From Prevotella sp. (GTDB lineage: Bacteria; Bacteroidota; Bacteroidia; Bacteroidales; Bacteroidaceae), in NCBI GenBank assembly GCA_017458125.1, contig JAFTGB010000031.1:1-64000 (forward strand): a stretch of DNA of 64,000 nucleotides, read 5' to 3'. The notes below the pieces were generated by a model. The model was not told where the DNA came from. It did no database searches and worked only from the letters and a program-made list of their open reading frames with translations. A program made the position numbers and the translations under genes. Below are positions 37,083-45,829 of this stretch, one piece after another (the stretch's first letter is position 1; every line of letters starts with the position of its first letter).

Positions 37083-39374
37083 CTACTCGATGGGTACACC
37101 AGCCTGCAGGATGTCGTTGATGTTGCGGATGTTGTCATTGAAGTCGCTGGCCATGCCCTCCCAGTTGGCGTTATTCTCTGCACTCGTCTTGTGGTACTTC
37201 TCCCAGATGAAGATGGTGTCGAACTTGGCGCGCTTCTGGACGTTCTGCGGATACTCCTTGCGCCAGTTGTGCTGGTCCAGGTAGCTCTCCATGAATTCCC
37301 ACATGGGCGTGTCCTTCTTGTGGCGGTTGTAGTAGATTTCGCTGGCGCGGAGCGTCATCTCCAAGAGTGCCTTCAGGTCAGCCGACGTATGCTCGGGCAG
37401 ACGGCCGTACTCCCGCTGGAACTCCTCGCCAATCTCTGTGAAGTCGATGCTCTCGGCCCAGCCCTTCATCCGCTTGCTGTAGGTCTTGAAGGCCCTGTTG
37501 TCGCGCACCAGAATCTCCATCTCGCTCATGTGGTTGGCGACAACCCACTTCTGGAAGCGCTCGTTCACCTCAGTCTTGTAGCTGTTGTAACTGCTCCTGA
37601 GCCAGTTCATGACGCTCGGGGTTCTCAGGTCGGCATCGGTGATGGGCTGGTTCTTCAGGATGCTGTTGGCAGTCTCGGTGATGGCCGTCTCGCGGGTCCA
37701 GCCGTTCATGTTGATGAGCTGGGTGATCATGTCCTCGTACTCCTCGATGAACTGCTGCGAGCCGTTAGCCATAGCCTGCACCACGTTGCCCCAGAGTGCG
37801 TTCTTCTCTTCCTGCTTCTTAGCGTCGGGGTCCTTGTGCTCAGTACCGTCGCTGGGGTACTTGAACAGTGTCCAGGGACCGGCCAGCTTTACCTCGGTGC
37901 TCCACTTGGCCAGGTCGTAGCCCAGAACGGAGAGCTTGGCTCCTGCGAAAGCGTGGATCTTCAGGTCGACGCTGGCCTTGAAGTCGAAGATATCCTCTTT
38001 CTTATCCTCGAAGGGACGTACGTTGCAGCTCAGCTTGGTGCCCAGGTTGGGACCGATGCCAATCTCGGGTCCTGCCACTCCGTAGATCATCACGTCTACT
38101 CCTAAGTAGAAGCCTACGCCGCCATCGACTGTGAAGAAAGCCTCGGGCTTCACGAGCTTGAAATCGTTCTTCAGCTCCTCAAACTCCTTGATGACGCTCC
38201 AGCCGTCCTGGTAGCGGATGCCGGCCTTGAAGCGGCTGGCGTACTCGTACTTGAAACCTATGCGGGCACCACCCTCGACACCGGCGTTGAATTTCATATA
38301 GAGAGAGGGCTTAACCACGATACAGATGGGAACGACGCCTACTACGAAGGTGAAGGTGTACTGCCCGAAGGTGGCCAGCGTCAGACGCTCCAGCTCCTTC
38401 TTCAGGTTAACCTTGGCCCTCCACGACAGGTAGCACTCGGGGCTGAAGCTGTAGTTGCCGTCCAGACCAGTCTCAAACTTCTTGACGTACACCTCGGGCA
38501 GCCAGCTGCTCCAACGGACGCCACCCTCCAAGGTCATGAAGTAGTTGACGTTGTAGTCGATGGGAATCTGTCCGCTCAGGCTGAGGGTGTCGCCAGGGGC
38601 TGCGCTGACGTGGAAGTCGTGGTCGAAGCTGATCTTGCCGCTCAGCGACAGCACGTTGACGTGCATCGAGGCTCCTAAGGCACCGCGGGTCGTTCCGCCG
38701 ACCAGATCCTCGGCAGTGTAGAACTTGTAGTGACCGTTATTCACTGCGGCGTTGTTCTTCAGCAGCGGCTTGTTGTTAACCTTATGGATGGGCTCGTCGT
38801 AACCCTCAGGGTCGGTCAGGTGGATGACGGCGGGGTGGATGATGCCGGCCTCGTCGACATACTTGGCACCGTACTGCGAGAACTGGCCGCCGTTGTTGCG
38901 AGTCAGCAGCTGCGGCTTGTCGTTGACGTAGGCTGCGGTGCTCAGCTTGGCACTCTTCTCGCCAATGAGCTCTGCCACCGTAGCGCGCTCCACCTTCAGG
39001 ATGTAGGTGTCGCCCACCAGACGCTCCTCCGTGGCCTTGCGGGCGTAGGGCAGCTCGTCGATGGCCTGCCAGATACCCATCGGGTGGCCTACAAACGAGA
39101 CGATGCCGAGCTTGTCGGCCAACTTCTTGCTGACGGCTATCTCCGTGGTGTCGGCGTCCAGTATCTGTACGTCGTTCTCCGACTCGAAGTCGGTATACAT
39201 CAGTCCGTAGGCCTCCAGTATGCGGGTGTCGGCACCGGCAGGCACTTTGTCCTTGTCATTGCGAGCATCGCTCATCTCGTCGGAACAGGCGGTCATCGTC
39301 AGTCCGATAGCGAAAACACCTGCGGTCAGGATGTTCATGAACATCATCTTAACCAAATCTTTCTGAGTCTTCAT
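37083..39374 (-). CDS. Large surface-type lipoprotein of unknown function
   Basis: Starting at MKTQKDLVKMMFMNI (39374) the product is 763 residues, with a lipoprotein signal ending LTMTACSDE. The middle (about 240-530) is rich in beta-strand patterns and aromatic residues (LEGGVRWSSWLPEVYVKKFE, AGVEGGARIGFKYEYASRFK). The C-terminal 220 residues look helical and charged. I do not recognise a family. It is monocistronic, with its own promoter box, and faces the phosphatase gene. Confidence 0.7.
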   Translation of the reverse strand: MKTQKDLVKMMFMNILTAGVFAIGLTMTACSDEMSDARNDKDKVPAGADTRILEAYGLMYTDFESENDVQILDADTTEIAVSKKLADKLGIVSFVGHPMGIWQAIDELPYARKATEERLVGDTYILKVERATVAELIGEKSAKLSTAAYVNDKPQLLTRNNGGQFSQYGAKYVDEAGIIHPAVIHLTDPEGYDEPIHKVNNKPLLKNNAAVNNGHYKFYTAEDLVGGTTRGALGASMHVNVLSLSGKISFDHDFHVSAAPGDTLSLSGQIPIDYNVNYFMTLEGGVRWSSWLPEVYVKKFETGLDGNYSFSPECYLSWRAKVNLKKELERLTLATFGQYTFTFVVGVVPICIVVKPSLYMKFNAGVEGGARIGFKYEYASRFKAGIRYQDGWSVIKEFEELKNDFKLVKPEAFFTVDGGVGFYLGVDVMIYGVAGPEIGIGPNLGTKLSCNVRPFEDKKEDIFDFKASVDLKIHAFAGAKLSVLGYDLAKWSTEVKLAGPWTLFKYPSDGTEHKDPDAKKQEEKNALWGNVVQAMANGSQQFIEEYEDMITQLINMNGWTRETAITETANSILKNQPITDADLRTPSVMNWLRSSYNSYKTEVNERFQKWVVANHMSEMEILVRDNRAFKTYSKRMKGWAESIDFTEIGEEFQREYGRLPEHTSADLKALLEMTLRASEIYYNRHKKDTPMWEFMESYLDQHNWRKEYPQNVQKRAKFDTIFIWEKYHKTSAENNANWEGMASDFNDNIRNINDILQAGVPIE

Positions 39375-39473
39375 AGTCGTCAACTTTTGGGAGGTTCTTT
39401 TATTTTGTTACTAACTCGCTGCTGTCGTCAGGTTCTGGGGAGTTTATGGCGTCCGTTCGTTCCTTTTGACACT

Positions 39474-39482
39474 GCAAAGATA
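39474..39482 (-). promoter_or_regulatory. -7 box for the large lipoprotein
   Basis: Minus-strand TATCTTTGC lies 100 bases before the chosen ATG, leaving a leader of about 90 nt. Confidence 0.55.
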
Positions 39483-39554
39483 GGGAGTCTTCAGCCTCCC
39501 GCCAACAGTTTTCATGGTTTTCGTCACCACTTGTAGCGACAAACAAGCAGTGAA

Positions 39555-39590
39555 GCGACAAATCGGCACCAGTGCCTGATTATTTGTCGC
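39555..39590. terminator. Nested hairpin after the PepSY-like gene
   Basis: GCGACAAAT (39555-39563) pairs with ATTTGTCGC (39582-39590), and GGCA/TGCC nests inside. There is no clear T-run. An extra TAGCGACAAAC copy lies just outside the left arm. It may end the PepSY-like transcript or act in the leader of the next gene. Confidence 0.4.
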
Positions 39591-39647
39591 CTCGCACATG
39601 ACTGAAACGAAAAACAAAGATAATGAATTTATTACAACTCCGACGGG

Positions 39648-40073
39648 CTAATCAATCTCTTCGACAAACTGGCACTGCTCGTTGAAGCGCAAGTCCATGT
39701 CGTCGGACAGCTCCACTTTGTAGCCATAGTCCTTGCGGCTGAACTTCGTTACCACGTTGTTGGGATAATGGGTAGTGATGTACTGCATGATGCCGTCGGG
39801 TATCATGGCGACTGGCACACCACTCTTATTGCGACCCACGCGGCGCCACTCGCCCCACATGTCGAACTCCACTTTAGTGCCGTCGTTGAGCCAGACCTCG
39901 TATTCGGCCACGCCTTCCTCCACGTCCGTCTCTATCAGCACGACGGAGCACTTGGGGAAATACTGGTCCAGAAAGTGCTGCGCCTTCTGCGGCAGCGGCT
40001 GGTCAGCGCAGGCGGTCATCACCACCAGCGCCAGGCTCATCAACAGTATCTTTGACCATCTCATAACTCTCAT
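39648..40073 (-). CDS. PepSY-like lipoprotein
   Basis: The 141-residue protein has a lipoprotein signal (MRVMRWSKILLMSLALVVMTAC). It also has one PepSY-like domain, visible as YEVWLNDGTKVEFDMWGEWRRV and a later GYKVELSDDMDLRFNEQCQFVEE. These small exported beta proteins are common in Bacteroidales, and their binding partners are unknown. It lies 21 bp downstream of the ABC exporter on the same strand, so the two are probably co-transcribed. Confidence 0.75.
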   Translation of the reverse strand: MRVMRWSKILLMSLALVVMTACADQPLPQKAQHFLDQYFPKCSVVLIETDVEEGVAEYEVWLNDGTKVEFDMWGEWRRVGRNKSGVPVAMIPDGIMQYITTHYPNNVVTKFSRKDYGYKVELSDDMDLRFNEQCQFVEEID

Positions 40074-40094
40074 CTATGAACTATGAACGCTAAA

Positions 40095-41927
40095 TTATGA
40101 ACTCTCTCTCAGCTCCTCTGCAATCCTGTCGGCATTCATACTGCGCACGCTGGCATCGAATATCTGCTTGTAGCGGCCGCCCTGCTTGTAGGCTTCCGTC
40201 GGCGTGCCGCTCTCCACCACCCTACCCTGCTCCAGCAGGTACAGGTAGTCGGCAGACACTATTTGGCCGATGTTGTGCGAGATGATGATGACCGTGCGCC
40301 CCTGCTTGATGGCGTCGAGGCTGGCCTTGATCTGCTCGGCGGCTATGGCGTCAAGACTGGCCGTAGGCTCGTCAAGGATGATGACCGACGGGTTTTTGAT
40401 AAACATGCGGGCTATGGCCACGCGCTGCTGCTGTCCGCCGCTGAGGCGGAGGGCACTGCTCTCGAAACCGTCGGGCAGCGCCATGACCTGGTCGTAGAGG
40501 AAGGCCTGACGCGCCGCCCGCACCACTTCGTCGTGCGTGGCCGCAGGGTTGCCGTACTTGATATTCTCCTCGATGGTGCCGTCGAAGATGTGGTTCTTCT
40601 GCAACACCAGTCCCACATGGTCGCGCAGCCAGCTGGTATCCCACTGGCTCAGCGGTTTGCCGTCGAGGGTAATGGTGCCGGCGTCCGCCTCATAGAACTT
40701 GTCGAGCAGGTTGACCACCGTGCTCTTGCCGGCACCGCTCAGTCCCACTAACGCCGTAATCTTGCCCGGCTCTATGCGCATCGACACATCATGCAGGGCC
40801 TGCACACCGTTGGGATAGGTAAAGTCAACGTGGCTCAGCTCGAAGCAGCCTTTCACCCCGTCAGGGTGGTAGTCGCCCGACGCCTCCACGTCCTCCTCGC
40901 CCTCCAAGAGCCCGAAGAGCCCCTCGGAGTAGATGAGGGCATCGTTCAGGTCGTCGTAGATGCGGTGCAACTGGCGTATGGGGGCGGTAACGTTGGAGAA
41001 GAGCATGACGTGGTACATAATCTTACCGATGGTCATGCCGGGGTAGTCGGCCAGCACGAGATAGGCCGTCAGGATGATGACGAGCACGGTGCCCACCTGC
41101 TCCAAGAAACCTTTCAGCCCGGTGTAGAAGTAGCTCTGGCGGCGTGTGCTCAGCTGCAGGTCGGTGACGTAGTTCTGCACGCTGGCCTGGCGCTGGCTCT
41201 CTATCTCCTCGCGGTTGAACGACTTGATGACGGTGATGCTCTCTATGGTGTTCAGCACGTTCTGGCTGACGGCCTGCTGTCCGTCGAAAATGGCGTGGCG
41301 TCCGGCTCTCATGCGTTCGGCCTGGATATAGGTGACGTAGAAATAGAGGGGGACTATAGCCAGTGCCACCAAGCCGACGTAGACGTTGGCGGCGAACATT
41401 AGTATAAGGGCCAGCACCGCACTGGAGGCAAGGGGCAGAATGTCGATGAACAGCAGATTGACGGAACGGCTCAGGCTGGTCACGCCCTTGTCGATACGCG
41501 ACTGCAGTCGCCCGGGCTCGTTGCCGGCAGTGCTGAAGAAGGCCAAACGGAAGGTCAGGATGTGGCGCACCACCTGCAGCGACAGGTCACGGTTGACCAA
41601 TATGCGCATGCGCTCACCGTAGTAACGCCGGAAGAAGTTGACAATGGCCGCCAGCAGCTCCTTACCCAACAGCACCGTGCTGATGACGATAAGCAGGCTT
41701 ACGGCATTGCTCCAAAGCAGGGTGGGCTGCTGGTCCAGGATATTGATGGCGTCAACAGAACGGTCGAGCACGACGGCATTGACCTGCGCCAACAGCGAAC
41801 TGACCAGTGTCAGAAACAGGGTCATGCCCACCAGCCACCGGTACGGACGTACGTAGCGGATGATGTGGCTGAGCAATTTTCCTATGCCCATCTGTCCTTT
41901 CACTTTCTGGTTGTGACTCTTCATCAC
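40095..41927 (-). CDS. ABC exporter, fused permease and ATPase
   Basis: The 610-residue half-transporter has a six-helix membrane domain (about 20-330) and a C-terminal ATPase. Walker A is GLSGAGKST, the signature is LSGGQQQRVAIARM, and Walker B is VIILDEPTASLD. This is the MsbA/multidrug exporter type and should work as a homodimer in the inner membrane. The substrate could be a lipid, peptide or drug; the sequence does not decide. It has its own promoter box at 41950. Confidence 0.9.
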   Translation of the reverse strand: MMKSHNQKVKGQMGIGKLLSHIIRYVRPYRWLVGMTLFLTLVSSLLAQVNAVVLDRSVDAINILDQQPTLLWSNAVSLLIVISTVLLGKELLAAIVNFFRRYYGERMRILVNRDLSLQVVRHILTFRLAFFSTAGNEPGRLQSRIDKGVTSLSRSVNLLFIDILPLASSAVLALILMFAANVYVGLVALAIVPLYFYVTYIQAERMRAGRHAIFDGQQAVSQNVLNTIESITVIKSFNREEIESQRQASVQNYVTDLQLSTRRQSYFYTGLKGFLEQVGTVLVIILTAYLVLADYPGMTIGKIMYHVMLFSNVTAPIRQLHRIYDDLNDALIYSEGLFGLLEGEEDVEASGDYHPDGVKGCFELSHVDFTYPNGVQALHDVSMRIEPGKITALVGLSGAGKSTVVNLLDKFYEADAGTITLDGKPLSQWDTSWLRDHVGLVLQKNHIFDGTIEENIKYGNPAATHDEVVRAARQAFLYDQVMALPDGFESSALRLSGGQQQRVAIARMFIKNPSVIILDEPTASLDAIAAEQIKASLDAIKQGRTVIIISHNIGQIVSADYLYLLEQGRVVESGTPTEAYKQGGRYKQIFDASVRSMNADRIAEELRESS

Positions 41928-41949
41928 CTAAAAACTCGTGAATTTAGGT

Positions 41950-41958
41950 GCAAAGGTA
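41950..41958 (-). promoter_or_regulatory. -7 box for the ABC exporter
   Basis: Minus-strand TACCTTTGC lies 23 bases before the ATG. Confidence 0.6.
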
Positions 41959-42070
41959 AGCATTATTTTTAAATTCGCGCGCGTTATATAAGGAATTATT
42001 ACGCTGAGCGTTATTTTTTGCCTATGAATGAAACAAATGATACGGAATTGTGAAACAAAAAAACTACCCG

Positions 42071-42121
42071 CACCCACAACACCCACAACACTGGACTTCA
42101 GTGTCGTGGGTGTTGTGGGTG
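42071..42121. repeat. GC-rich 23-bp inverted repeat
   Basis: Arms 42071-42093 and 42099-42121 match at 22 of 23 positions around a 5-nt loop. Each arm contains the direct repeat CACCCACAA twice. It lies in the 394-bp gap between the exporter start and the M20 gene stop. That gap otherwise holds only repeats and a terminator. Confidence 0.85.
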
Positions 42122-42153
42122 TAGGGTAAAAAATCATTCAACTATACATAAAT

Positions 42154-42247
42154 AAAATGAGAAATGAGAAATGAGGAATGAGAAATGTAAATGAAAAAAT
42201 GTAGAAATGAAGTAATCATAAATTTCAAACATCAAACATCAAACTTC
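42154..42247. repeat. Unpaired unit-repeat arms
   Basis: 42154-42201 is a run of AATGAGAAATGAGAAATG-type units and includes ATGAGAAATGTAAATGAAAA, which also occurs in the arms around the gene at 45356. 42223-42247 (CAAACATCAAACATCAAAC) resembles the tail of the element at 60890-60920. No inverted partner is present, so these look like half elements. Confidence 0.7.
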
Positions 42248-42264
42248 ACAGTGACGCTGATGAC

Positions 42265-42289
42265 AAAAATTCCCATGGTGGGAATTTTT
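42265..42289. terminator. Rho-independent terminator after the M20 deacylase
   Basis: AAAAATTCCCA and TGGGAATTTTT form perfect 11-bp arms around a TGG loop, with T-runs on both strands. It lies 33 bp beyond the stop of the minus-strand M20 gene. Confidence 0.8.
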
Positions 42290-42321
42290 TTTCTGATGGT
42301 CAGCATTTTGCTGATGAGCCT

Positions 42322-43377
42322 TCAGGACGGACTGATGAGGCGGACGTAGGTCTGGACGGCCTGCGAAATCTCGCTGAGCAGGATGAACTCGTCGGCACTA
42401 TGGCTGCGCGCCGACTGGCCGGGACCCAGCTTCAGCGAGGGGAAGGGCATCAGCGCCTGGTCGCTCAGCGTGGGCGACCCGAAGGGCGTCATGCCCATCT
42501 GCACGCAACGCTGCACCAAGGGGTGGTCGGCGGCGATGCTGGACGACGACAGGCGGAAGGAGCGCGCCGTGAGCTCGCACCGCTTCATGTGCTGCTGGAG
42601 GAAGTGGAAGAGGTACTCGTTTTTGTAAAATTCGTTGGTGCGCACGTCGATGACGAAGCGGCACTCGTCGGGGACGACGTTGTGCTGCGTGCCGCTGTTG
42701 AGGACGGTCACCGACATCTTGGTGGGGCCGAGCAGCGCACTCTCCTTGCGGAAACGGTAGTCGCGCAGCCACACGAGGTCGTCCAAAGCCTCGTAGATGG
42801 CGTTGACACCTTCGTCGCGGGCGGCATGGCCGCTCTTGCCGTGCGCCACGCCGTCGATGACCATGAGTCCCTTCTCGGCCACGGCGGGCTGCATGCCCGT
42901 GGGCTCGCCCACGATGGCCACGTCAATCTCAGGCAACTCGGGCAGGGCCAGCGAAAAGCCGCCGGCACCACTGACCTCCTCCTCGCAGGAGGCGAGGTAG
43001 ACCAGGTTGTACGCCGTGGACGTACCCCGGAGCGCGCGGTAGGCGGCCAGCAGGCTCACCAGTCCGCCGCCGCAGTCGTTGCTGCCCAAGCCGTAGAGGG
43101 TGTCGCCCTCGACGGTGGGGCTGAAGGGGTCGCGCGTCCATGTGCTGACGGGCTTCACCGTGTCGATGTGGGCGTTGAGCAGCAGGGTGGGCTTCCGGGG
43201 GTCTAAGGCTTCCTGTATCAGGATGTTGTTGCCGATGCGGCGGGCAGGCAGCCCCCATGCCGTGACCTGCTGCACGAAGGCGTCGGCAGCGTCGCCCTCC
43301 TGCCGGCTGACTGACGGTATGCTGATGAGCCGCTTCAGCAGCTCCACAGCGTCGAGCGTATATTGCGTAATGTCCAT
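42322..43377 (-). CDS. argE: M20-family deacylase, probable acetylornithine deacetylase type
   Basis: I start at MDITQYTLDAVELL (43377) because the longer frame begins at a TTG inside the promoter box. The 351-residue zinc enzyme has the metal motif LLLNAHIDTVKPV, the bridging Asp in YGLGSNDCGGGLVSLL and the Glu pair in ASCEEEVSGAGG. It would remove an N-acyl group from ornithine or a similar amino acid. Bacteroidales use N-succinyl intermediates in arginine synthesis, so the true substrate may be a succinylated one. No other arg gene is near, so the assignment is by family only. Confidence 0.7.
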   Translation of the reverse strand: MDITQYTLDAVELLKRLISIPSVSRQEGDAADAFVQQVTAWGLPARRIGNNILIQEALDPRKPTLLLNAHIDTVKPVSTWTRDPFSPTVEGDTLYGLGSNDCGGGLVSLLAAYRALRGTSTAYNLVYLASCEEEVSGAGGFSLALPELPEIDVAIVGEPTGMQPAVAEKGLMVIDGVAHGKSGHAARDEGVNAIYEALDDLVWLRDYRFRKESALLGPTKMSVTVLNSGTQHNVVPDECRFVIDVRTNEFYKNEYLFHFLQQHMKRCELTARSFRLSSSSIAADHPLVQRCVQMGMTPFGSPTLSDQALMPFPSLKLGPGQSARSHSADEFILLSEISQAVQTYVRLISPS

Positions 43378-43385
43378 AAACAGGT

Positions 43386-43394
43386 GCAAAAGTA
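43386..43394 (-). promoter_or_regulatory. -7 box for the M20 deacylase
   Basis: Minus-strand TACTTTTGC lies 9 bases before the chosen ATG, so the transcript would be nearly leaderless. Confidence 0.5.
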
Positions 43395-43399
43395 ATGAA

Positions 43400-43455
43400 A
43401 TTAATTGAAAATTGAAAATTGAAAATTGAAAATTAATTAATTTGAAAATTAATTT
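43400..43455. repeat. AATTGAAA unit repeat
   Basis: Four AATTGAAA units in a row (43406-43432) are followed by AATTAATTAATTTGAAAATT. They lie in the divergent promoter region between the M20 gene and the acyl-CoA ligase. Confidence 0.7.
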
Positions 43456-43457
43456 CG

Positions 43458-43466
43458 TACCTTTGC
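43458..43466 (+). promoter_or_regulatory. -7 box for the acyl-CoA ligase
   Basis: TACCTTTGC lies 27 bases before the ATG at 43493. Confidence 0.6.
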
Positions 43467-43492
43467 AAACGGAAAAACTAATTTAATAGCGT

Positions 43493-45301
43493 ATGCAGAC
43501 AAATTTCCACATGTCAGTGCTTGTGCACGAGCAAGCAAAGAAATACGGCAACCGTGAAATGTTAATCTATCAGGACTTCGGCGGCAAGGAGTGGAAGACA
43601 TTGTCGTGGAACGAGGTGTCGCTGACCGTCAAGCAGGTGTCGAACGCCCTGCTCAACATGGGTGTGAAGGTGCAGGAGAACATCGGCATCTTCTCGCAGA
43701 ACTCCGTGCAGTACATCGAGTGCGACTTCGCCGCATGGGGCGTGAGGGCTGTCACCATCCCGTTCTACGCCACCAGCTCGGAGCAGCAGATTCAGTTTAT
43801 GGTCAACGACGCCAAGATCCGGTTCCTCTTCGTCGGCGAACAGGAGCAGTACGACAAGGCGCACCGCGTCTTCTCGCTCTGTCCCACGCTGGAGCGCATC
43901 ATCGTCTTCGACCCGGCGGTCAGCATCAGCGACACGGACTCCAGTGCCATCTACTTCAGCGACTTCCTGCAGCTGGGCAACAACCTGCCGCGCCAGACCG
44001 AGGTGGAGCAGCTGCAGGCCGAAGCGTCGTTCGACGACATTGCCAACATCCTATACACCAGCGGTACCACGGGCGACTCCAAGGGCGTCATCCTGACGCA
44101 CGGCCAGTTCAACGCGGCCATGGTGGCCAACAGCAAGTGCGTGCCCGTCACCGACAGCGACCGCATCATGAATTTCCTGCCCTACACGCACGTCTTCGAG
44201 CGCGGATGGGCCATCCTGTGCATATACGCCGGTGCCACGCTCATCGTTAACACGCACCCGCAGGAGGTGCAGCAGTCCATGCGCGACACCCACCCCACCT
44301 GCATGTCGGCCGTGCCCCGCTTCTGGGAGAAGGTCTACATGGGCGTGATGGACAAGATAGAGCACTCCAGCGCCGTACAGCGCAAACTGTTCCTGCACGC
44401 CTTGGAGGTAGGCCGCAGGCACAACATAGAATACCTGAGCTTAGGCAAGAAGCCGCCCATGGCACTGCACTTGGAGTACGAGGTGCTCAACCGCACCGTC
44501 TTCTCGCTGGTACGCAAGGAGTTAGGACTGGAGAACGCCCACTTCTTCCCCACCGCCGGTGCTGCCGTCAGCGCCCATGTGGAGGAGTTCGTACACTCCA
44601 TAGGCATCAACATGATAGTGGGCTACGGACTGACCGAGAGCCTGGCCACCGTGTCGTGCGACCACTTAGGCGACCCCTACACCGTAGGCTCCGTGGGCAT
44701 ACCCATCGAGGGCATCGACATCAAGGTCAGCGAAGAGGGCGAGATACTGCTCAAAGGCCCCACCATCACCAAGGGCTACTACAACCGCGAAGACCTGACG
44801 AAGCAGGCTTTCACCGAAGACGGATACTTCAAGACGGGCGACGCCGGATACATGAAGGACGGCGAGCTGTTCCTGACGGAGCGCATCAAGGACCTGTTCA
44901 AGACGTCGAACGGCAAGTACATTGCTCCGCAGATGATAGAGTCGAAGCTGCTGGTCGACAAGTTCATCGACCAGATAGCCATCATTGCCGACCAGCGCAA
45001 ATTCGTGTCGGCACTCATCATACCCGTCTACAGCCTCTTGGAGGAGTACGCCCGTGAACACGGCATAGCCTACGACAGCCGCGAACAGCTCTGCACCAAC
45101 CCGCAGATTATGCAGATGATGAAGGAGCGCATCGACACCCTGCAGCAGCAGCTGGCTCACTACGAGCAGGTGAAGCGCTTCACCCTGCTGCCCAACCCGC
45201 TGTCAATGGCCAAGGGCGAACTGACAAACACGCTGAAAATCCGCCGCCGCGTGCTGAACGAAAACTATAAAGAACTGATTGACGCGATGTACGTTGATTA
45301 G
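43493..45301 (+). CDS. Long-chain fatty acid--CoA ligase
   Basis: The 602-residue AMP-forming enzyme activates fatty acids with ATP and coenzyme A. The P-loop-like motif YTSGTTGDSKGVILTH lies around residue 184. Later come VGYGLTESLATVSCD and the linker segment YFKTGDAGYMKDGELFLTERIKD. It belongs to the FadD/AMP-dependent synthetase group and is probably at the inner face of the membrane. It is followed by a repeat element rather than by other fatty-acid genes. Confidence 0.9.
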   Translation: MQTNFHMSVLVHEQAKKYGNREMLIYQDFGGKEWKTLSWNEVSLTVKQVSNALLNMGVKVQENIGIFSQNSVQYIECDFAAWGVRAVTIPFYATSSEQQIQFMVNDAKIRFLFVGEQEQYDKAHRVFSLCPTLERIIVFDPAVSISDTDSSAIYFSDFLQLGNNLPRQTEVEQLQAEASFDDIANILYTSGTTGDSKGVILTHGQFNAAMVANSKCVPVTDSDRIMNFLPYTHVFERGWAILCIYAGATLIVNTHPQEVQQSMRDTHPTCMSAVPRFWEKVYMGVMDKIEHSSAVQRKLFLHALEVGRRHNIEYLSLGKKPPMALHLEYEVLNRTVFSLVRKELGLENAHFFPTAGAAVSAHVEEFVHSIGINMIVGYGLTESLATVSCDHLGDPYTVGSVGIPIEGIDIKVSEEGEILLKGPTITKGYYNREDLTKQAFTEDGYFKTGDAGYMKDGELFLTERIKDLFKTSNGKYIAPQMIESKLLVDKFIDQIAIIADQRKFVSALIIPVYSLLEEYAREHGIAYDSREQLCTNPQIMQMMKERIDTLQQQLAHYEQVKRFTLLPNPLSMAKGELTNTLKIRRRVLNENYKELIDAMYVD

Positions 45302-45305
45302 TGTC

Positions 45306-45821
45306 AAATGAGTAATGAGTAATGAGAAATGAGAAATGTAAATGAAAAATGAATAATGGCCGAAGCACTAAGAGACAATATCATCGTGGATAAGTCCGAA
45401 AGGTTTGCCGACAGGATAACAAAAATGTACCGTTACCTGTCGGAGAAGCGTCAAGGCGACAAGGACATGCTGAAGCAGATAGTCCGCAGCGGCACCAGCG
45501 TCGGTGCCAATGTCTCGGAAGGACAATACGCACAGACAAAGGCAGACTTTCTGACTAAGATGACGATAGCTCTCAAGGAAGCCAACGAAACCAGGTTCTG
45601 GCTAAAAAGGCTATACGCATTCGGCTCTCTCACCGAGAAGGAATTTATATCAATCGTTAAGGACAGTGAAGAAATAATCAGTATATTGACAACAATAACC
45701 AAAACTACAAAAGAGAACCTGAAAAATGGTACTGAGAAACAGTAGACGAAGACAGGGAAGGACACTGTCATTTCTCATTTTTCATTTACATTTCTCATTA
45801 CTCATTTCTCATTTCTCATTT
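45306..45821. repeat. Inverted-repeat element carrying a four-helix-bundle gene
   Basis: Arms 45306-45357 and 45769-45821 are inverted and share GAGAAATGTAAATGAAAAAT exactly. Each arm is a run of AATGAGAA-type units about 50 bp long. The left arm ends at the start codon of the enclosed gene. The right arm ends 9 bp before prfB. Confidence 0.9.
45356..45745 (+). CDS. Four-helix-bundle protein, 23S rRNA intervening-sequence family (copy 2)
   Basis: The 129-residue helical protein carries RSGTSVGANVSEGQYAQTK and IALKEANETRFWLKRLYA. By sequence it is closest to the copies at 3.7 and 63.2 kb. It lies between an acyl-CoA ligase gene and prfB, enclosed by inverted arms, with no promoter box of its own. 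Confidence 0.85.
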   Translation: MAEALRDNIIVDKSERFADRITKMYRYLSEKRQGDKDMLKQIVRSGTSVGANVSEGQYAQTKADFLTKMTIALKEANETRFWLKRLYAFGSLTEKEFISIVKDSEEIISILTTITKTTKENLKNGTEKQ

Positions 45822-45829
45822 AAAACAAT

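Noticed and set aside
36963-38105. Plus-strand frame of 380 codons with a signal-like SLASCFLPLAS start
   Set aside because: The start is repeat sequence and the rest is antisense to the large lipoprotein gene. Only the repeat part resembles the beta-helix protein.
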